From: Brucella oryzae
GTDB lineage: Bacteria > Pseudomonadota > Alphaproteobacteria > Rhizobiales > Rhizobiaceae
NCBI GenBank assembly: GCA_012103035.1
Contig: JAAVLL010000001.1
Location: 656,501-720,500, forward strand
Reading direction: 5' to 3'
Length of the DNA: 64,000 bases
The notes under the pieces are model-generated. The model did no database searches. It was given only the letters and a program-made list of their open reading frames with translations, and was not told the origin of the DNA. Within the stretch, counting starts at the first letter, position 1. Each line of letters begins with the position of its first letter. Below are positions 1 to 9,408 of the stretch, one piece after another. Made by a program: the position numbers and the translations under genes.

Positions 1-667
1 TCGAAATCAACAGCACTTATTACGGCCCCAGAAGCCTGCGACCTTTGCAAAATGGCACGATGAAACGCCGGAAGGCTTTGTGTTTTCACTGAAAGCACCG
101 CGTTTTTCCACCAATCGCCGCGTGCTGGCGGAGGCAGGCGAGCATTGAGCGGTTCATAACCGGCGGCATGATGGAGCTGAAGGACAAGCTCGGCGTGGTC
201 AACTGGCAGTTCATGGGTACGAAAAATTCGATCCCGTGGATTTCGAGGCGTTCTTGAAGCTTCTGCCGAAGCGTGTCGACGGGCGCGATGTGCGCCATGC
301 GGTCGAGGTGCGCCACGACAGTTTCAATTCACCGGACTTTATCGCTTTGTTGCGCGACTATGGGGTGGCCGTGGTGATTGCCGGCGACAGCGCCTTTCCG
401 CAATTTGCCGATATGACCGCGCCTTTCGCCTATTTCCGTATTATGGGCACAGAAGAAAGCGAGCCGCTTGGCTATAGTGATGACCTGCTGGATCAATGGG
501 CGGCACGGGCCAGGGCGATTGCGACCGGAGCGCTTGCCGAAGGATTGAAGACCGTTACGCCGCCCGTTGCCGATCATGTCGCCCGCGATGTCTATCTCTA
601 CGTCATCAGCGGCTATAAGGCGCATAATCCGCATGCGGCCATGGCCTTGATCGAACGGACAAAATGA
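1..667 (+). CDS. DUF72 (YecE-like) family protein, 5' partial and frameshifted
   Basis: The gene enters from the left edge and ends at TGA 665-667. Conceptual repair gives the DUF72/YecE pattern: EINSTYYG near the start, then KWHDETPEGFVFSLKAPR, then NWQFMG, and finally an uninterrupted 143-residue C-terminal part from about 236 containing RHAVEVRHDSF and FAYFRIMG. DUF72 proteins are TIM-barrel-like proteins of unsettled biochemical function. The frame breaks near 30, 153 and 227; each is mended by one added base, the last in a run of A. The family assignment is confident from the conserved blocks. No function is claimed. Confidence 0.8.
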
Positions 668-713
668 TGCCTCGTGGCGGCTGTTGATTTTCATCTGAGT
701 CGTCTGAGCCATC

Positions 714-2276
714 ATGTCAAAATTCGATCTTTCCGCGCTTGAAGCCTTCGTTCGCACCATTCCGCAGAATTACAAAGGGCCGGGCGGTGCGGTCGCGGTG
801 GTGAAGGATGGCAAGGTTGTGCTGCGCCATGCATGGGGCTTTGCCGACCTTGCCGCGCGCAAGGCGATGACGCCGGAAACGCGTATGCCGATCTGCTCGG
901 TCAGCAAGCAGTTCACCTGCGCCGTGCTGCTCGACAGTGTCGGCGAGCCGGAAGTTCTGGACGATGCGCTGGCCGCCTATCTCGACAAGTTTGCGGAAGA
1001 ACGCCCCAGCGTGCGCGATCTGTGCAACAACCAGTCGGGCCTGCGTGATTACTGGGCGCTGACGGTTCTGTGCGGGGCCGAACCGGAAGGCGTCTTTCTG
1101 CCCGAACAGGCGCAAAGCCTGCTGCGCCGCCTGAAGACCGCGCATTTCGCGCCGGGCACGCATTATTCCTATTGCAACGGCAATTTCCGCATTCTGGCTG
1201 ACCTGATCGAAGGCCATACAGGCCGGACATTGATCGACCTCCTGTCGGAGCGCATTTTCCGGCCTGCCGGCATGAAGACGGCAGAGCTTATCCCCGATAC
1301 GGCGCTGTTTGACGAATGCACCGGCTATGAGGGTGACACGGTGCGCGGCTTCCTGCCCGCCGTCAATCGCATCCACTGGATGGGCGATGCGGGCATTTGC
1401 GCGTCGCTGGACGACATGATTGCCTGGGAACAGTTCATCGATGCGATCCGCGACGACGAAAATGGAATCTATCGCCGCCTGAGCGGCCCGCAGACATTCA
1501 GCGATGGCGCGCCAGCGCCTTACGGTCTCGGCCTCAAATTCGAGGAGGCGGGCGGCAAGCGGCTGACCGGCCATGGCGGCGCTCTGCGCGGCTGGCGCTG
1601 CCAGCGCTGGCATTGCGCCGATGAGCGGCTTTCGACAATCGCCATGTTCAATTTTGAAGGCGGGGCATCCGAGGTCGCCTTCAGGCTGATGAATATCGCG
1701 CTCGGGGTTTCCACGGCGGAACCGGCTCGGGTGGAAGCCAATGCTGCATGGTTCGGCTCATGGCTCGACCGTGAAACCGGCCTCGTGTTGAGCCTTGAAG
1801 ATGCAGGACGTGGACGCATGAAGGCACGTTTCGGCACTGGACCGGAAATCATGGATGTGGTTGGCGAGAACGAAGCGCGTTCCTCGATAACCACGATCCG
1901 CCGTGACGGCGATACGATCCATCTGGCGCGTGAGGATGAAAATCTGAGCCTGACAATGCAACGCCTGAAAGGTGCGGTAAAGCAGGATATTGCAGGGTGT
2001 TATCGCAGCGACGAAATGGAGGCCGATCTTTTGATCGTCAATGAGGGCGGTGCGTTCTATGGCGCTTTTGAAGGCTTTCTTGGCAAGAGCGATATGTATC
2101 CGCTCTATGCGGCGGGGCCGGATGTGTGGCTTTTGCCGGTGCAGCGCTCGATGGATGCGCCAGCGCCCGGCGAATGGAAACTTGTCTTCCGGCGTGACGC
2201 CAAAGGCGGAATAACAGGGATGACCGTCGGCTGCTGGCTGGCACGGCATGTGGACTACAGGAGAATTCAGGAATGA
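714..2276 (+). CDS. dap: D-stereospecific aminopeptidase (DAP)
   Basis: Intact, 520 residues, exactly the length of the Ochrobactrum anthropi D-aminopeptidase, which it resembles along its whole length. The enzyme releases N-terminal D-amino acids, mainly D-Ala, from peptides and amides and belongs to the penicillin-recognising serine peptidases (family S12). The SxxK motif is S62-V-S-K65 within ICSVSKQF; the YxN motif is in HYSYCNGN (Tyr153); the third motif is the His of TGHGGALRG. The N-terminal half is the beta-lactamase-like domain, and the C-terminal third corresponds to the two beta-barrel domains of the Ochrobactrum enzyme. Its TGA overlaps the ATG of the next gene (ATGA), so the two are probably co-translated. 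No signal peptide is seen, so it should be cytoplasmic. Confidence 0.93.
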   Translation: MSKFDLSALEAFVRTIPQNYKGPGGAVAVVKDGKVVLRHAWGFADLAARKAMTPETRMPICSVSKQFTCAVLLDSVGEPEVLDDALAAYLDKFAEERPSVRDLCNNQSGLRDYWALTVLCGAEPEGVFLPEQAQSLLRRLKTAHFAPGTHYSYCNGNFRILADLIEGHTGRTLIDLLSERIFRPAGMKTAELIPDTALFDECTGYEGDTVRGFLPAVNRIHWMGDAGICASLDDMIAWEQFIDAIRDDENGIYRRLSGPQTFSDGAPAPYGLGLKFEEAGGKRLTGHGGALRGWRCQRWHCADERLSTIAMFNFEGGASEVAFRLMNIALGVSTAEPARVEANAAWFGSWLDRETGLVLSLEDAGRGRMKARFGTGPEIMDVVGENEARSSITTIRRDGDTIHLAREDENLSLTMQRLKGAVKQDIAGCYRSDEMEADLLIVNEGGAFYGAFEGFLGKSDMYPLYAAGPDVWLLPVQRSMDAPAPGEWKLVFRRDAKGGITGMTVGCWLARHVDYRRIQE

Positions 2277-2694
2277 GCGAACTGAAAGTCAGAACCCGCG
2301 AGACGGGCGCCGTCGCCGAAATGCCGCAGGAAAACTGCCTGTCATCACCACGCCGACCGGCGGCGTGGTCGAGATTGTCACCAGTGTCAGTCAGGCCGGG
2401 TTCAATCCGCTCGATCTCATCTATTCCTCGGTCGCGGCCTGTATGGCGTTGAGCGCTCGTATCGCCGCAGGCAAGCTCGAACTGAAGGAAAAGCTGACCG
2501 ATGTTCGGGTGGAAGTGAAGGGCGACAAGGCGCATGAAGGGCCGTCGCGTATCGAACGGTTCAACATCACCTTTCATTTCGACGGCGAGCTGTCCGACGA
2601 CGAAAAACACCGCCTTGCCGAAATGGCTGAGGAAATCTGCACGGTCAGCAATACGCTGCGCGGCGAGCCGCAGTTCGAACTGAAAGTCTCTTAG
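2273..2694 (+). CDS. OsmC/YhfA-like family protein, frameshifted
   Basis: The ATG overlaps the stop of dap. Repair with one base near 2328 gives about 140 residues: an N-terminus reading [12 protein letters not shown], then [34 protein letters not shown] and [12 protein letters not shown]. The two cysteines, in VAACMAL and EICTVS, sit where OsmC-fold proteins carry their redox pair. OsmC/Ohr relatives reduce organic hydroperoxides, but the YhfA branch has no settled substrate, so I give only the family. The frame break is the only defect. Coupling to dap through the 4-base overlap is visible; a functional link between the two is not obvious. Confidence 0.82.
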
Positions 2695-2716
2695 TCCCTA
2701 TCTGAAACTGATCTGA

Positions 2717-3439
2717 TCAGATCACGTCCCGGATGCGTTCTACGCCGACTTTAATGACGTTCTCCATAGCCAGACGCGCCTTTCTCGGATCACGCGATGC
2801 AATGGCGTGTGCAATACGCAGATGATTGGCCGCGCATTCGGCAATACCTTCCCGCGATGTCGCCGGTGAAGACAGCTGAAACGAGACTGCGAGCGCTGCC
2901 TCGATCAGGCCGCTGACCGAGCGCATGAACGGATTGCCGGACATGCGCGCAACGGCAAGATGGAATTCCAGGTCGACCTTGGCGATGGATTCCGGCGTGT
3001 GGTTTGGATCGTCGAACTTGGCGGCGAGCGTGTAAAGCTCGACAATTTCGTCGCTGGAAGCGCGCTCGGCTGCGGCTGCGGCGGCTGCCGGTTCCAGCGC
3101 CATGCGCATTTCGGCCAGATGATCCACGAAGACTTCGTCGAAGCCCGCCTCGAAGCGCCATGTCAGAACATCGGGATCGAAGAAATTCCAGCTGGCATGA
3201 CCCAGAACGCGGGTGCCGACCTTGGCCTTGGGTTCGATCAGGCGCTTGGCGGCAAGCGTCTTCATCGCCTCGCGCAGAACGGTGCGGATACGCCAAAGCG
3301 CAGCGACAATTCATGATCGCCGGAAGGATGGACCCTTCGGGAATGGTTCCCGCGACGATGCCGCGACCGAGTTCCCCACGACAACCGCGTGGCTGTTGTG
3401 GCGCTTGCGTCCGGTTATGGCCGTTTCCAGCAATCCCAA
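2717..3439 (-). CDS. GntR-family (FadR/FCD type) transcriptional regulator, frameshifted
   Basis: The C-terminal part is an intact FCD ligand-binding domain (LAEMRMALEPAAAA, DLEFHLAVARMSGN, AHAIASRDPRKARLAMENVI). Repair of three one-base losses near 3287, 3320 and 3375 restores a GntR winged helix: LGRGIVAGTIPEGSILPG, then LSLRFGVSRTVLREAMKTLA. The segment KAKVGTRVLGHASWNFFDPDVL is typical of the DgoR/GguR-like regulators of sugar-acid genes. I chose TTG 3439 as start because it lies six bases after AAGGAGG; the upstream in-frame ATG meets a stop at once. It sits just beyond the 3' end of the ABC importer genes, so control of the sugar module is a reasonable inference. Confidence 0.83.
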
Positions 3440-3470
3440 TTCAGGCCTCCTTCATGCGTTGCCGCGCCAG

Positions 3471-4481
3471 CTATGTTTCAACGCGCATCTTATCCGAAAA
3501 CCGGTTCCCACTTTTCGAGATGCGCCCTAGATCCGAGAACCACGCAAGTCCTCGTTGCAGAGCAATGAACAGAAATAGCAATATACCGATTGCTATTTTC
3601 GTCCACCAGGAAGACAGCGTGCCGTCGAATACAATGTATGTCTGGATTAGCCCCTGTATGAGAATGCCGACAAATGTTCCGGCCACAAGGCCCGCGCCAC
3701 CTGTCAGCAATGTCCCGCCGATCACCACCGAAGCGATGGCGTCGAGTTCCACGCCCACCGTCGCCAGCGAATAGCCGGACGAGGTGTAGAGCGTATAGAC
3801 GATCCCGGCGAGGCCGGAAAGGATACCCGACATCGTATAGATGCCGATTGTGGTGCGGGCAATCGGAACGCCCATCAGTTCGGCCGATTGCTGGTTGCCG
3901 CCCAGCGCATAGATATTGGCCCCGAAGCGCGTGCGATGGGCGATGATGCCGCCGATGATGAAGACTGCCAGCATCACCATGGCGATGAAGGTCAGCCTGC
4001 CACCACCCGGAAGTCGGAAATAAAGCCCCTGCAACGTATCGAGGAAAGGATGCGCGATCGGCACCGATTGCGTCGAGATGAGGAAGGCCGCGCCGCGTGC
4101 CAGAAACATGCCGGCCAGCGTTGCCACGAAGGGCGGAATCCGCAAGAAATGGATCATCATGCCCATCCACGCCCCGAACAGGGTGGCGATCATCAGAACG
4201 AGTACGAAGGCCACAAGCGGATGCACGCCAAGCTGTCCGACCATCACGGCCACGAAAACGCTGGTGAAGGCGATGACCGAGCCGACCGACAGGTCGATGC
4301 CGCCCGAAAGGATCACGAATGTCATGCCCACGGCGGCAATGCCGAGAAAGGCGTTGTCGGTCAGGAGATTGCCGATCACGCGCGTCGACAGCATGTTTGG
4401 AAATTGGAAGACGCAGATCGCATAGGCGAGCAGGAAGATTGCGACTGTGGTCAGGAAAGGCAGATTGCGAAGAGCTTTCAT
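3471..4481 (-). CDS. Sugar ABC transporter permease, YjfF/RbsC type
   Basis: Intact, 336 residues starting MKALRNLPFLTTVAIFLLAYAICVF. It is a BPD_transp_2 inner-membrane permease with about eight to ten hydrophobic segments and the family signature SGGIDLSVGSVIAFTSV. Closest by character to E. coli YjfF, one half of the YtfQ-YtfR-YtfT-YjfF furanose importer. It follows the YtfT-like permease with a small gap. The last dozen residues (from about SGNRFSDKMR) are encoded by a dispersed palindromic repeat, so the C-terminal tail is probably not conserved. Substrate is not readable from the permease; the catabolic genes across the divergent promoter point to arabinose or galactose. Confidence 0.88.
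   Translation of the reverse strand: MKALRNLPFLTTVAIFLLAYAICVFQFPNMLSTRVIGNLLTDNAFLGIAAVGMTFVILSGGIDLSVGSVIAFTSVFVAVMVGQLGVHPLVAFVLVLMIATLFGAWMGMMIHFLRIPPFVATLAGMFLARGAAFLISTQSVPIAHPFLDTLQGLYFRLPGGGRLTFIAMVMLAVFIIGGIIAHRTRFGANIYALGGNQQSAELMGVPIARTTIGIYTMSGILSGLAGIVYTLYTSSGYSLATVGVELDAIASVVIGGTLLTGGAGLVAGTFVGILIQGLIQTYIVFDGTLSSWWTKIAIGILLFLFIALQRGLAWFSDLGRISKSGNRFSDKMRVET
3483..3530. repeat. Dispersed palindromic repeat inside the 3' end of the YjfF-type permease gene
   Basis: gcgcatct / agatgcgc arms enclose tatccgaaaaccgg ... cttttcg, nearly the same as the second palindrome at 55497-55539. It encodes the last 12 or so residues of the permease, ending in a TGA-type stop at 3471. Confidence 0.7.
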
Positions 4482-5519
4482 TGCCGTGCTCCCTGCTGGC
4501 TTTGGCGGACCGGGTCGGCTCCGTTGCCCTTGCGCTCCGACCGCAGGAAGGCGATCAGCTGGACAATGGCCGGTGACTGGAAGGTGAGCACGATCACGAT
4601 GATGACCGCCTTGATGATGAGGTTGAATTCCGGCGGGAAGCCCGCCATCAGTATGCCGGTATTGATCGACTGGATGATGAGCGCGCCGAGCAGCGAGGCC
4701 ATGATCGAGAAGCGCCCGCCATTGAGCGACGTACCGCCGATGACGACAGCCAGAATGGCGTCGAGTTCCAGCCACAGGCCCGCATTGTTGGCATCTGCGC
4801 CGCGAATATCCGCCGTCGCGATCAGCCCGCAAGGGCAGCGCCGACGCCGGAAACCGCATAGACGCTGAACAGGAGAAAGCGTGCTTTGACGCCTGCCAGC
4901 ATCGCCGCGCGACGGTTGATACCGGTTGCTTCGATCAGGAAGCCGAGCGCGCTGGAGCGCACCGCGATGCCCACCACCAGACCGGCCAAAATCCATATCA
5001 GGACCGGGATTGGTATGCCGAAGAAGGAGCCCGAGCCAAGCGCTGCAAAGGAATCGTTGTTGAAGGTCAGGATCGCGCCTTCAGTGATAAGCTGCGCGAT
5101 GCCGCGTCCTGTCACCATCAGGATGAGTGTCGCGATGATCGGCTGGATATCGAAGACGGCAACCAGAAAGCCGTTCCACAGGCCGCAGAGCAAACCGACG
5201 CCAAGCGCAGCTGGAATAACGATTGCAAGCGGATAGCCTGCAACGATGAGCGACGCGGCAAAAGCGCCGCTGATCGCCATGACCGCGCCGACCGACAGAT
5301 CGATGCCGCGCGTTGCGATCACCAGCGTCATACCGACGGCCAGAATGGCAACGGGGCGGCGCGCACCAGAATATCGATCAGGCTGCCATAGAGCCGCCCG
5401 TTCTGGAACGAAATGTCGAGAAAGCCTGGCGCGATGATGGTGTTCGCCGCCAGAATGAGCACGAGGGCGGCCAGCTGGGGCGCTAGTCTTTTGAGTTTTC
5501 TGGTCATGCGGGCAATCAT
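4478..5519 (-). CDS. Sugar ABC transporter permease, YtfT/RbsC type, frameshifted
   Basis: Second permease of the importer. Repair near 5357 and 4830 (one base each, in C/G runs) joins three pieces: LAPQLAALVLILAANTIIAPGFL, then GMTLVIATRGIDLSVGAVMAISG, then ATADIRGADANNAGLWLELDAILAVVIGGTSLNGG, ending QSQQGARQ. The TRGIDLSVGAV and IGGTSLNGG motifs are those of the YtfT branch. Repaired length is about 347 residues. The start ATG at 5519 overlaps the stop of the ATPase gene (ATGA), and the 3' end overlaps the start of the next permease by four bases, so the genes form one translationally coupled operon. Confidence 0.86.
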
Positions 5520-7063
5520 GCTGCCGCTTCCTTTTCGCTTCCGGTTTCCGCGATGGCGCGCACGATATTGTCGGCAGTAATTTCCTCGCCCTTCAGTTCT
5601 GCAACATGGCGACGATCAGACAGGACGATCACGCGGTTGGCGACGGCGGCAAGCTCCTCGAATTCCGACGAGATGATGACGAGCGACATGCCTTCCGCGC
5701 AAAGTTCGCCGATGAGCTTGAGGATCTCCGTGTGGGCGCCGATATCGATACCGCGCGTCGGCTCATCGAGGATCAGAAGGCGCGGATCGGTGGCGAGCCA
5801 GCGCGCCAGAATGGCTTTCTGCTGGTTGCCGCCAGACAGGAATTTGATCGGCTTGTCGGGGTCGGGTGGGCGAATATCGAGCGCCTTGATGTAGCGCTGG
5901 GCAAGCGCCGTCTTCTCCCGCGATGAAAGCGGTCTCGACCAGCCGCGCTTTGCCTGTACGGCGAGCGCAATGTTTTCCGCCATCGAGAAATCGCCAATGA
6001 TGCCGTCGGTCTTGCGCTCTTCCGGGCAGAAGGCGAAGCGTTCGGCAATCGCCGCAACGGGCGAGGAAAGCCTGATTTCCCTTCCATCGACGGTTAGCCC
6101 GCCGCTATCGGCCTCATCGACGCCGAACATCAGGAGCGCGGTTTCGGTGCGGCCAGAGCCGAGCAGCCCGGCAATGCCAACGGCTTCGCCGGGCTTGATC
6201 AAGAGATCGAACGGCGCAACGCTGCCCTTCTTGCCGAAGCCTGCAAAGCGGATCGGGGCAATCGTGTCGCGGCTTACTTCCTCGGTGAGCTGGTGACGCA
6301 CCGCTTCCTGCAATTGGTGGCCGAGCATCATGGAAATGAGGTCAGTGCGCGGCAGTTCCGACAGGTTGCGGCTGCCGACCAACCGTCCGTTGCGCAGCAC
6401 GGTGGCGCAATCGGCAATCGCGTAGACCTGATCGAGAAAATGGGTGATGACGACGATGCCAAGGCCTTCGGCCTTCAACTGGCGCAGCACGCCGAACAGC
6501 ATTTCGACTTCACGCGCATCGAGGCTGGCGGTCGGTTCGTCGAGCACCAGCACCTTGCCGGAAAGATCAACCGCGCGGGCAATGGCGATAATCTGGCGGA
6601 TGGCGACCGAATAGGCAGACAAGGGCGCACCGACATCGATGGCGAGGCCATAGCGGGAAAGGAGTTTTGCTGCATCCTTTTCCATCCGTCCGCGATCAAC
6701 CAGGCCGAAACGTTTCGGCTGACGTCCAAGAAACAGGTTTTCTGCGACCGTCAGGTTTTCGAGCAGATTGACTTCCTGATAGACTGTGCCGATACCAAGC
6801 GTCTGCGCTTCCGCCACGGAGGCGGGCGCAATCGGCTGGCCTTCGAGCAGGATCGAACCATCGAAGCCGTGATATGCACCGGTCAATATCTTGATGAGCG
6901 TGGATTTGCCCGCGCCGTTTTCGCCGAGCAGTGCGTGAATTTCCCCACGGTTGAGCGTGAAATCCACATGGTCGAGCGCCGTCACGCCCAAAAAGGATTT
7001 GGTAATCGAACGGGCTTCAAGAAGCGGCATTGCGGCCGCCGATGGAGCGTCTTTTGCAGCCAT
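5516..7063 (-). CDS. Sugar ABC transporter ATP-binding protein, YtfR/RbsA type (two nucleotide-binding domains)
   Basis: Intact, about 515 residues. The first ATPase domain has Walker A GENGAGKST (48-56) and Walker B VLVLDEPTASLD; the second has a degenerate P-loop (LLGSGRTE), the signature LSGGNQQK and Walker B LLILDEPTRGID. Duplicated cassettes with a degenerate second P-loop are the hallmark of CUT2 sugar importers. I start at ATG 7063 (MAAKDAP), preceded by GGAAG; the reading frame is open further upstream only because the frame-broken binding-protein gene happens to run into it. Operon order is binding protein, ATPase, two permeases. Confidence 0.9.
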   Translation of the reverse strand: MAAKDAPSAAAMPLLEARSITKSFLGVTALDHVDFTLNRGEIHALLGENGAGKSTLIKILTGAYHGFDGSILLEGQPIAPASVAEAQTLGIGTVYQEVNLLENLTVAENLFLGRQPKRFGLVDRGRMEKDAAKLLSRYGLAIDVGAPLSAYSVAIRQIIAIARAVDLSGKVLVLDEPTASLDAREVEMLFGVLRQLKAEGLGIVVITHFLDQVYAIADCATVLRNGRLVGSRNLSELPRTDLISMMLGHQLQEAVRHQLTEEVSRDTIAPIRFAGFGKKGSVAPFDLLIKPGEAVGIAGLLGSGRTETALLMFGVDEADSGGLTVDGREIRLSSPVAAIAERFAFCPEERKTDGIIGDFSMAENIALAVQAKRGWSRPLSSREKTALAQRYIKALDIRPPDPDKPIKFLSGGNQQKAILARWLATDPRLLILDEPTRGIDIGAHTEILKLIGELCAEGMSLVIISSEFEELAAVANRVIVLSDRRHVAELKGEEITADNIVRAIAETGSEKEAAA

Positions 7064-7130
7064 GGCAGTCTTCCATTGCATTTTGCAAAGGTCATTCCGG
7101 GCCGCGACAAACGCGGCCCGAGGACGAGGA

Positions 7131-8089
7131 TCAGTAGCCGAGACCCTTCTTGGCTTCATAGACGGCTTTTGGATCGTCAGCCTGCGTGTAGAGCTTCGAT
7201 TCCGTCTGGATCCACTTCGGCGGAACAGTGCCTTTGTCCTGAAGGCTTCAATCGCGTCGAAGGCCGGGCCTGCCATGTTCGGCGTCAGCTCGACGGTCGC
7301 ATTGGCTTCGCCATTAGCCATGGCCTGGAAGATATCCGGTACGGAATCGATCGATACGATCTTGATTTCCGTACCCGGCTTCAATCCGGCTTCCTTGATG
7401 GCCTGAATGGCCCCGACAGCCATGTCGTCATTGTGGGCATAGACGGCGCAGATATTCTTGCCGCCACCTTCGGCCTTGATGAAGCTTTCCATCACTTCCT
7501 TGCCCTTGGTGCGGGTGAAGTCACCGGTCTGCGAACGGGTGATCTTGATGTTGTCGTGTCCTTTGATCGCGTCCTCAAAACCCTTCTTGCGGTTGATGGC
7601 AGGCGAGGAGCCGGTGGTGCCCTGAAGCTCGACCACATTGCATGGCTTGTCGCCCACATCCTTCACCAGCCAGTCACCAGCAACCTTGCCCTCATGCACC
7701 TGATCGGAGGTCACGGCGGTCAGATAAAGGTCTTCCGGTGAATCGATCTGACGGTCGAGCAGGACGACCGGAATTTCCGCTTCCTTGGCTTCCTTGAGGA
7801 CCGCATCCCAGCCAGTGGAAACAACGGGTGCGATCAGGATCGCATCAACGCCCTGCGCGATGAAGCCGCGCACGGCTTTGATCTGGTTTTCCTGCTTCTG
7901 CTGGGCGTCGGCGAATTTGAGCGTATAGCCGCGCTTTTCAGCTTCCTGCTTGGTCAGGGCGGTTTCTGCGGCGCGCCAGCCTGATTCCGAGCCAATCTGT
8001 GAAAAGCCGACCGTCAGCGATGCGGCGGATGCGCTGGAAATCAGCGCGAGCGACAATGTGGCCGTCAGGGCCGTCAAATAGCGTTTCAT
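7131..8089 (-). CDS. Sugar ABC transporter periplasmic binding protein, YtfQ/ChvE-like, frameshifted
   Basis: Starts MKRYLTALTATLSLALISS, a clear Sec signal peptide ending near ASA-A. The mature part is a type I periplasmic binding protein: LTVGFSQIGSESGWRAAE, IAQGVDAILIAPVVSTGW, PVVLLDRQIDS, AVYAHNDDMAVGAIQAIKEAG. These blocks match YtfQ, the galactofuranose/pentose binder. One base is missing near 7241; repair gives a C-terminus ending KKGLGY and TGA at 7131-7133, about 319 residues. Without repair the frame continues into the ATPase gene and gives a false fusion. It is the first gene of the importer operon, facing the divergent catabolic genes. Confidence 0.89.
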
Positions 8090-8416
8090 GATGGTTCCTC
8101 CCAATAAGGCTCTCCCAGCCTTATCATTTATGAAGCATATAATATTACTTTATGGCAAGCGTCTTTCGCGTGTAATTATGAAAATTTGAATATGAAGATG
8201 TGACGGATATTCTTATTATCAGGGAAAACAGAGAGTTGTATTAGCTTTTGTCATATAGATAACGTTGGCGTGAAAGTGGCGCCTTCATGCTTGCTTGACA
8301 AAGCACTCTTCGGCGAAATAGTCATATTAATAACGGAGCTGCGATCAGTGCCAGATCGACACTCACACGCAGCCGGAGTGAGGTCTGCGGCTTGGCCCGC
8401 GGAAATGGGAGGTTTA
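8090..8416. promoter_or_regulatory. Divergent promoter region of the sugar importer and catabolic operons, with a paired 15-bp repeat
   Basis: About 330 bp without a gene, AT-rich between 8130 and 8345, separating the importer (leftward) from the catabolic genes (rightward). It holds two copies of a 15-bp sequence agreeing at 13 positions, gtcatatagataacg at 8250-8264 and gtcatattaataacg at 8321-8335, 71 bp apart in the same orientation. A TTGACA box lies at 8295-8300. The repeats are candidate operators, perhaps for the GntR regulator nearby; that link is inference. The importer transcript would begin in the AT-rich stretch near 8140-8160. Confidence 0.5.
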
Positions 8417-9408
8417 ATGCTACGTCTGGTACAGTTCCGCGGTGCGGGCGGTGAAACGCGTGTGGCTGCATGCGGTGATGAGGGTGCGGCACATATCGTC
8501 AAAGGCGCTTCGACGACCTATGAACTGGCTTGGGCAGCAATCAGCGCAGGCATCAGCCTTGCAGAACAGGTGGAGCGCAGCGGCACAGGCGAAGCGGTCG
8601 ATATCGATGCCGCTCTGGCCACGGGTCGCGTCGGCCTGCCGATCACTCATGCCGATCCGGCGCATCTGATCGTTACAGGCACTGGCCTCACGCATCTCGG
8701 GTCTGCCGATGGTCGCGACAAGATGCACAAGGCGGCGCAATCCGCCGAAAAGCCGACCGATTCCATGCGCATGTTCCTGATGGGCGTCGAGGGCGGCAAG
8801 CCGAAGCCCGGCCAGACGGGCGTGCAGCCGGAATGGTTCTATAAGGGCGACGGTTCCGCGTTGGTCGCGACCGGCGGCGAACTGGTTTCGCCTTCCTTTG
8901 CGGAAGATGGCGGCGAGAGCCGGAGCTTGCAGGCATTTATCTGATTGGCCCGGATGGTCAGCCGCACCGTCTCGGCTTCTGCCTTGCTAATGAATTCTCC
9001 GACCATGTGACTGAAAAGCAGAACTATCTCTGGCTTGCCCATTCCAAGCTGCGTCAGGCATCGCTTGGACCGGAACTCTTTGTCGGCGCGCTGCCGGATC
9101 ATGTGGAAGGCGTTTCGCGCATTCGCCGCGGCAATGCGGTGATCTTCGAAAAGCCATTCTTGTCGGGCGAAGCGAACATGTCGCACACGATCGCCAATCT
9201 GGAACATCATCACTTCAAGTATGCGCTGTTCCGCCGTCCGGGCGATATTCACGTGCACTTCTTCGGCACGGCGACGCTGTCGTTTTCGCATGGCGTGAAG
9301 ACGCAGGCTGGCGATCAGTTCGAGATTTCGGCAAAGCCGTTCCGCTATCCGCTGGTCAACAGGCTGGCTCAGGCTGCGGCGGAAAAAGTCGCCGTGAGGG
9401 CGCTGTGA
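8417..9408 (+). CDS. AraD1/GguC-type FAH-fold protein (probable 2-keto-3-deoxy-L-arabinonate dehydratase), frameshifted
   Basis: Starts at ATG 8417 after GGGAGG. The sequence MLRLVQFRGAGGETRVAAC and later blocks ADGRDKMHKAAQSAEKPTDSMRMF, GVQPEWFYKGDGS, LGFCLANEFSDHVTE and GDIHVHFFGTATLSFSHG are those of the AraD1/GguC family, a fumarylacetoacetate-hydrolase-fold group linked to non-phosphorylative L-arabinose breakdown. One base is missing near 8913; repaired length 330 residues. Its TGA overlaps the GTG start of the dehydrogenase that follows. In the proposed pathway it would turn 2-keto-3-deoxy-L-arabinonate into 2-oxoglutarate semialdehyde; this reaction is inferred from family and context. 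Confidence 0.82.

Noticed and set aside
3888..4868. 326-codon plus-strand frame across the two permease genes
   Set aside because: It is antisense to clear membrane-protein genes and its His- and Asp-rich translation is the typical reverse of hydrophobic codons.
6293..7741. 482-codon plus-strand open frame opposite the ATPase and binding-protein genes
   Set aside because: Antisense shadow; rich in Arg, His and Gly, with no domain and no ribosome-binding site.
5516..8104. A single 862-residue open frame that looks like a periplasmic binding protein fused to an ABC ATPase
   Set aside because: The binding protein loses its frame near 7241 and then reads through a meaningless stretch; one added base restores the normal C-terminus and stop at 7131, and the ATPase has its own start at 7063.
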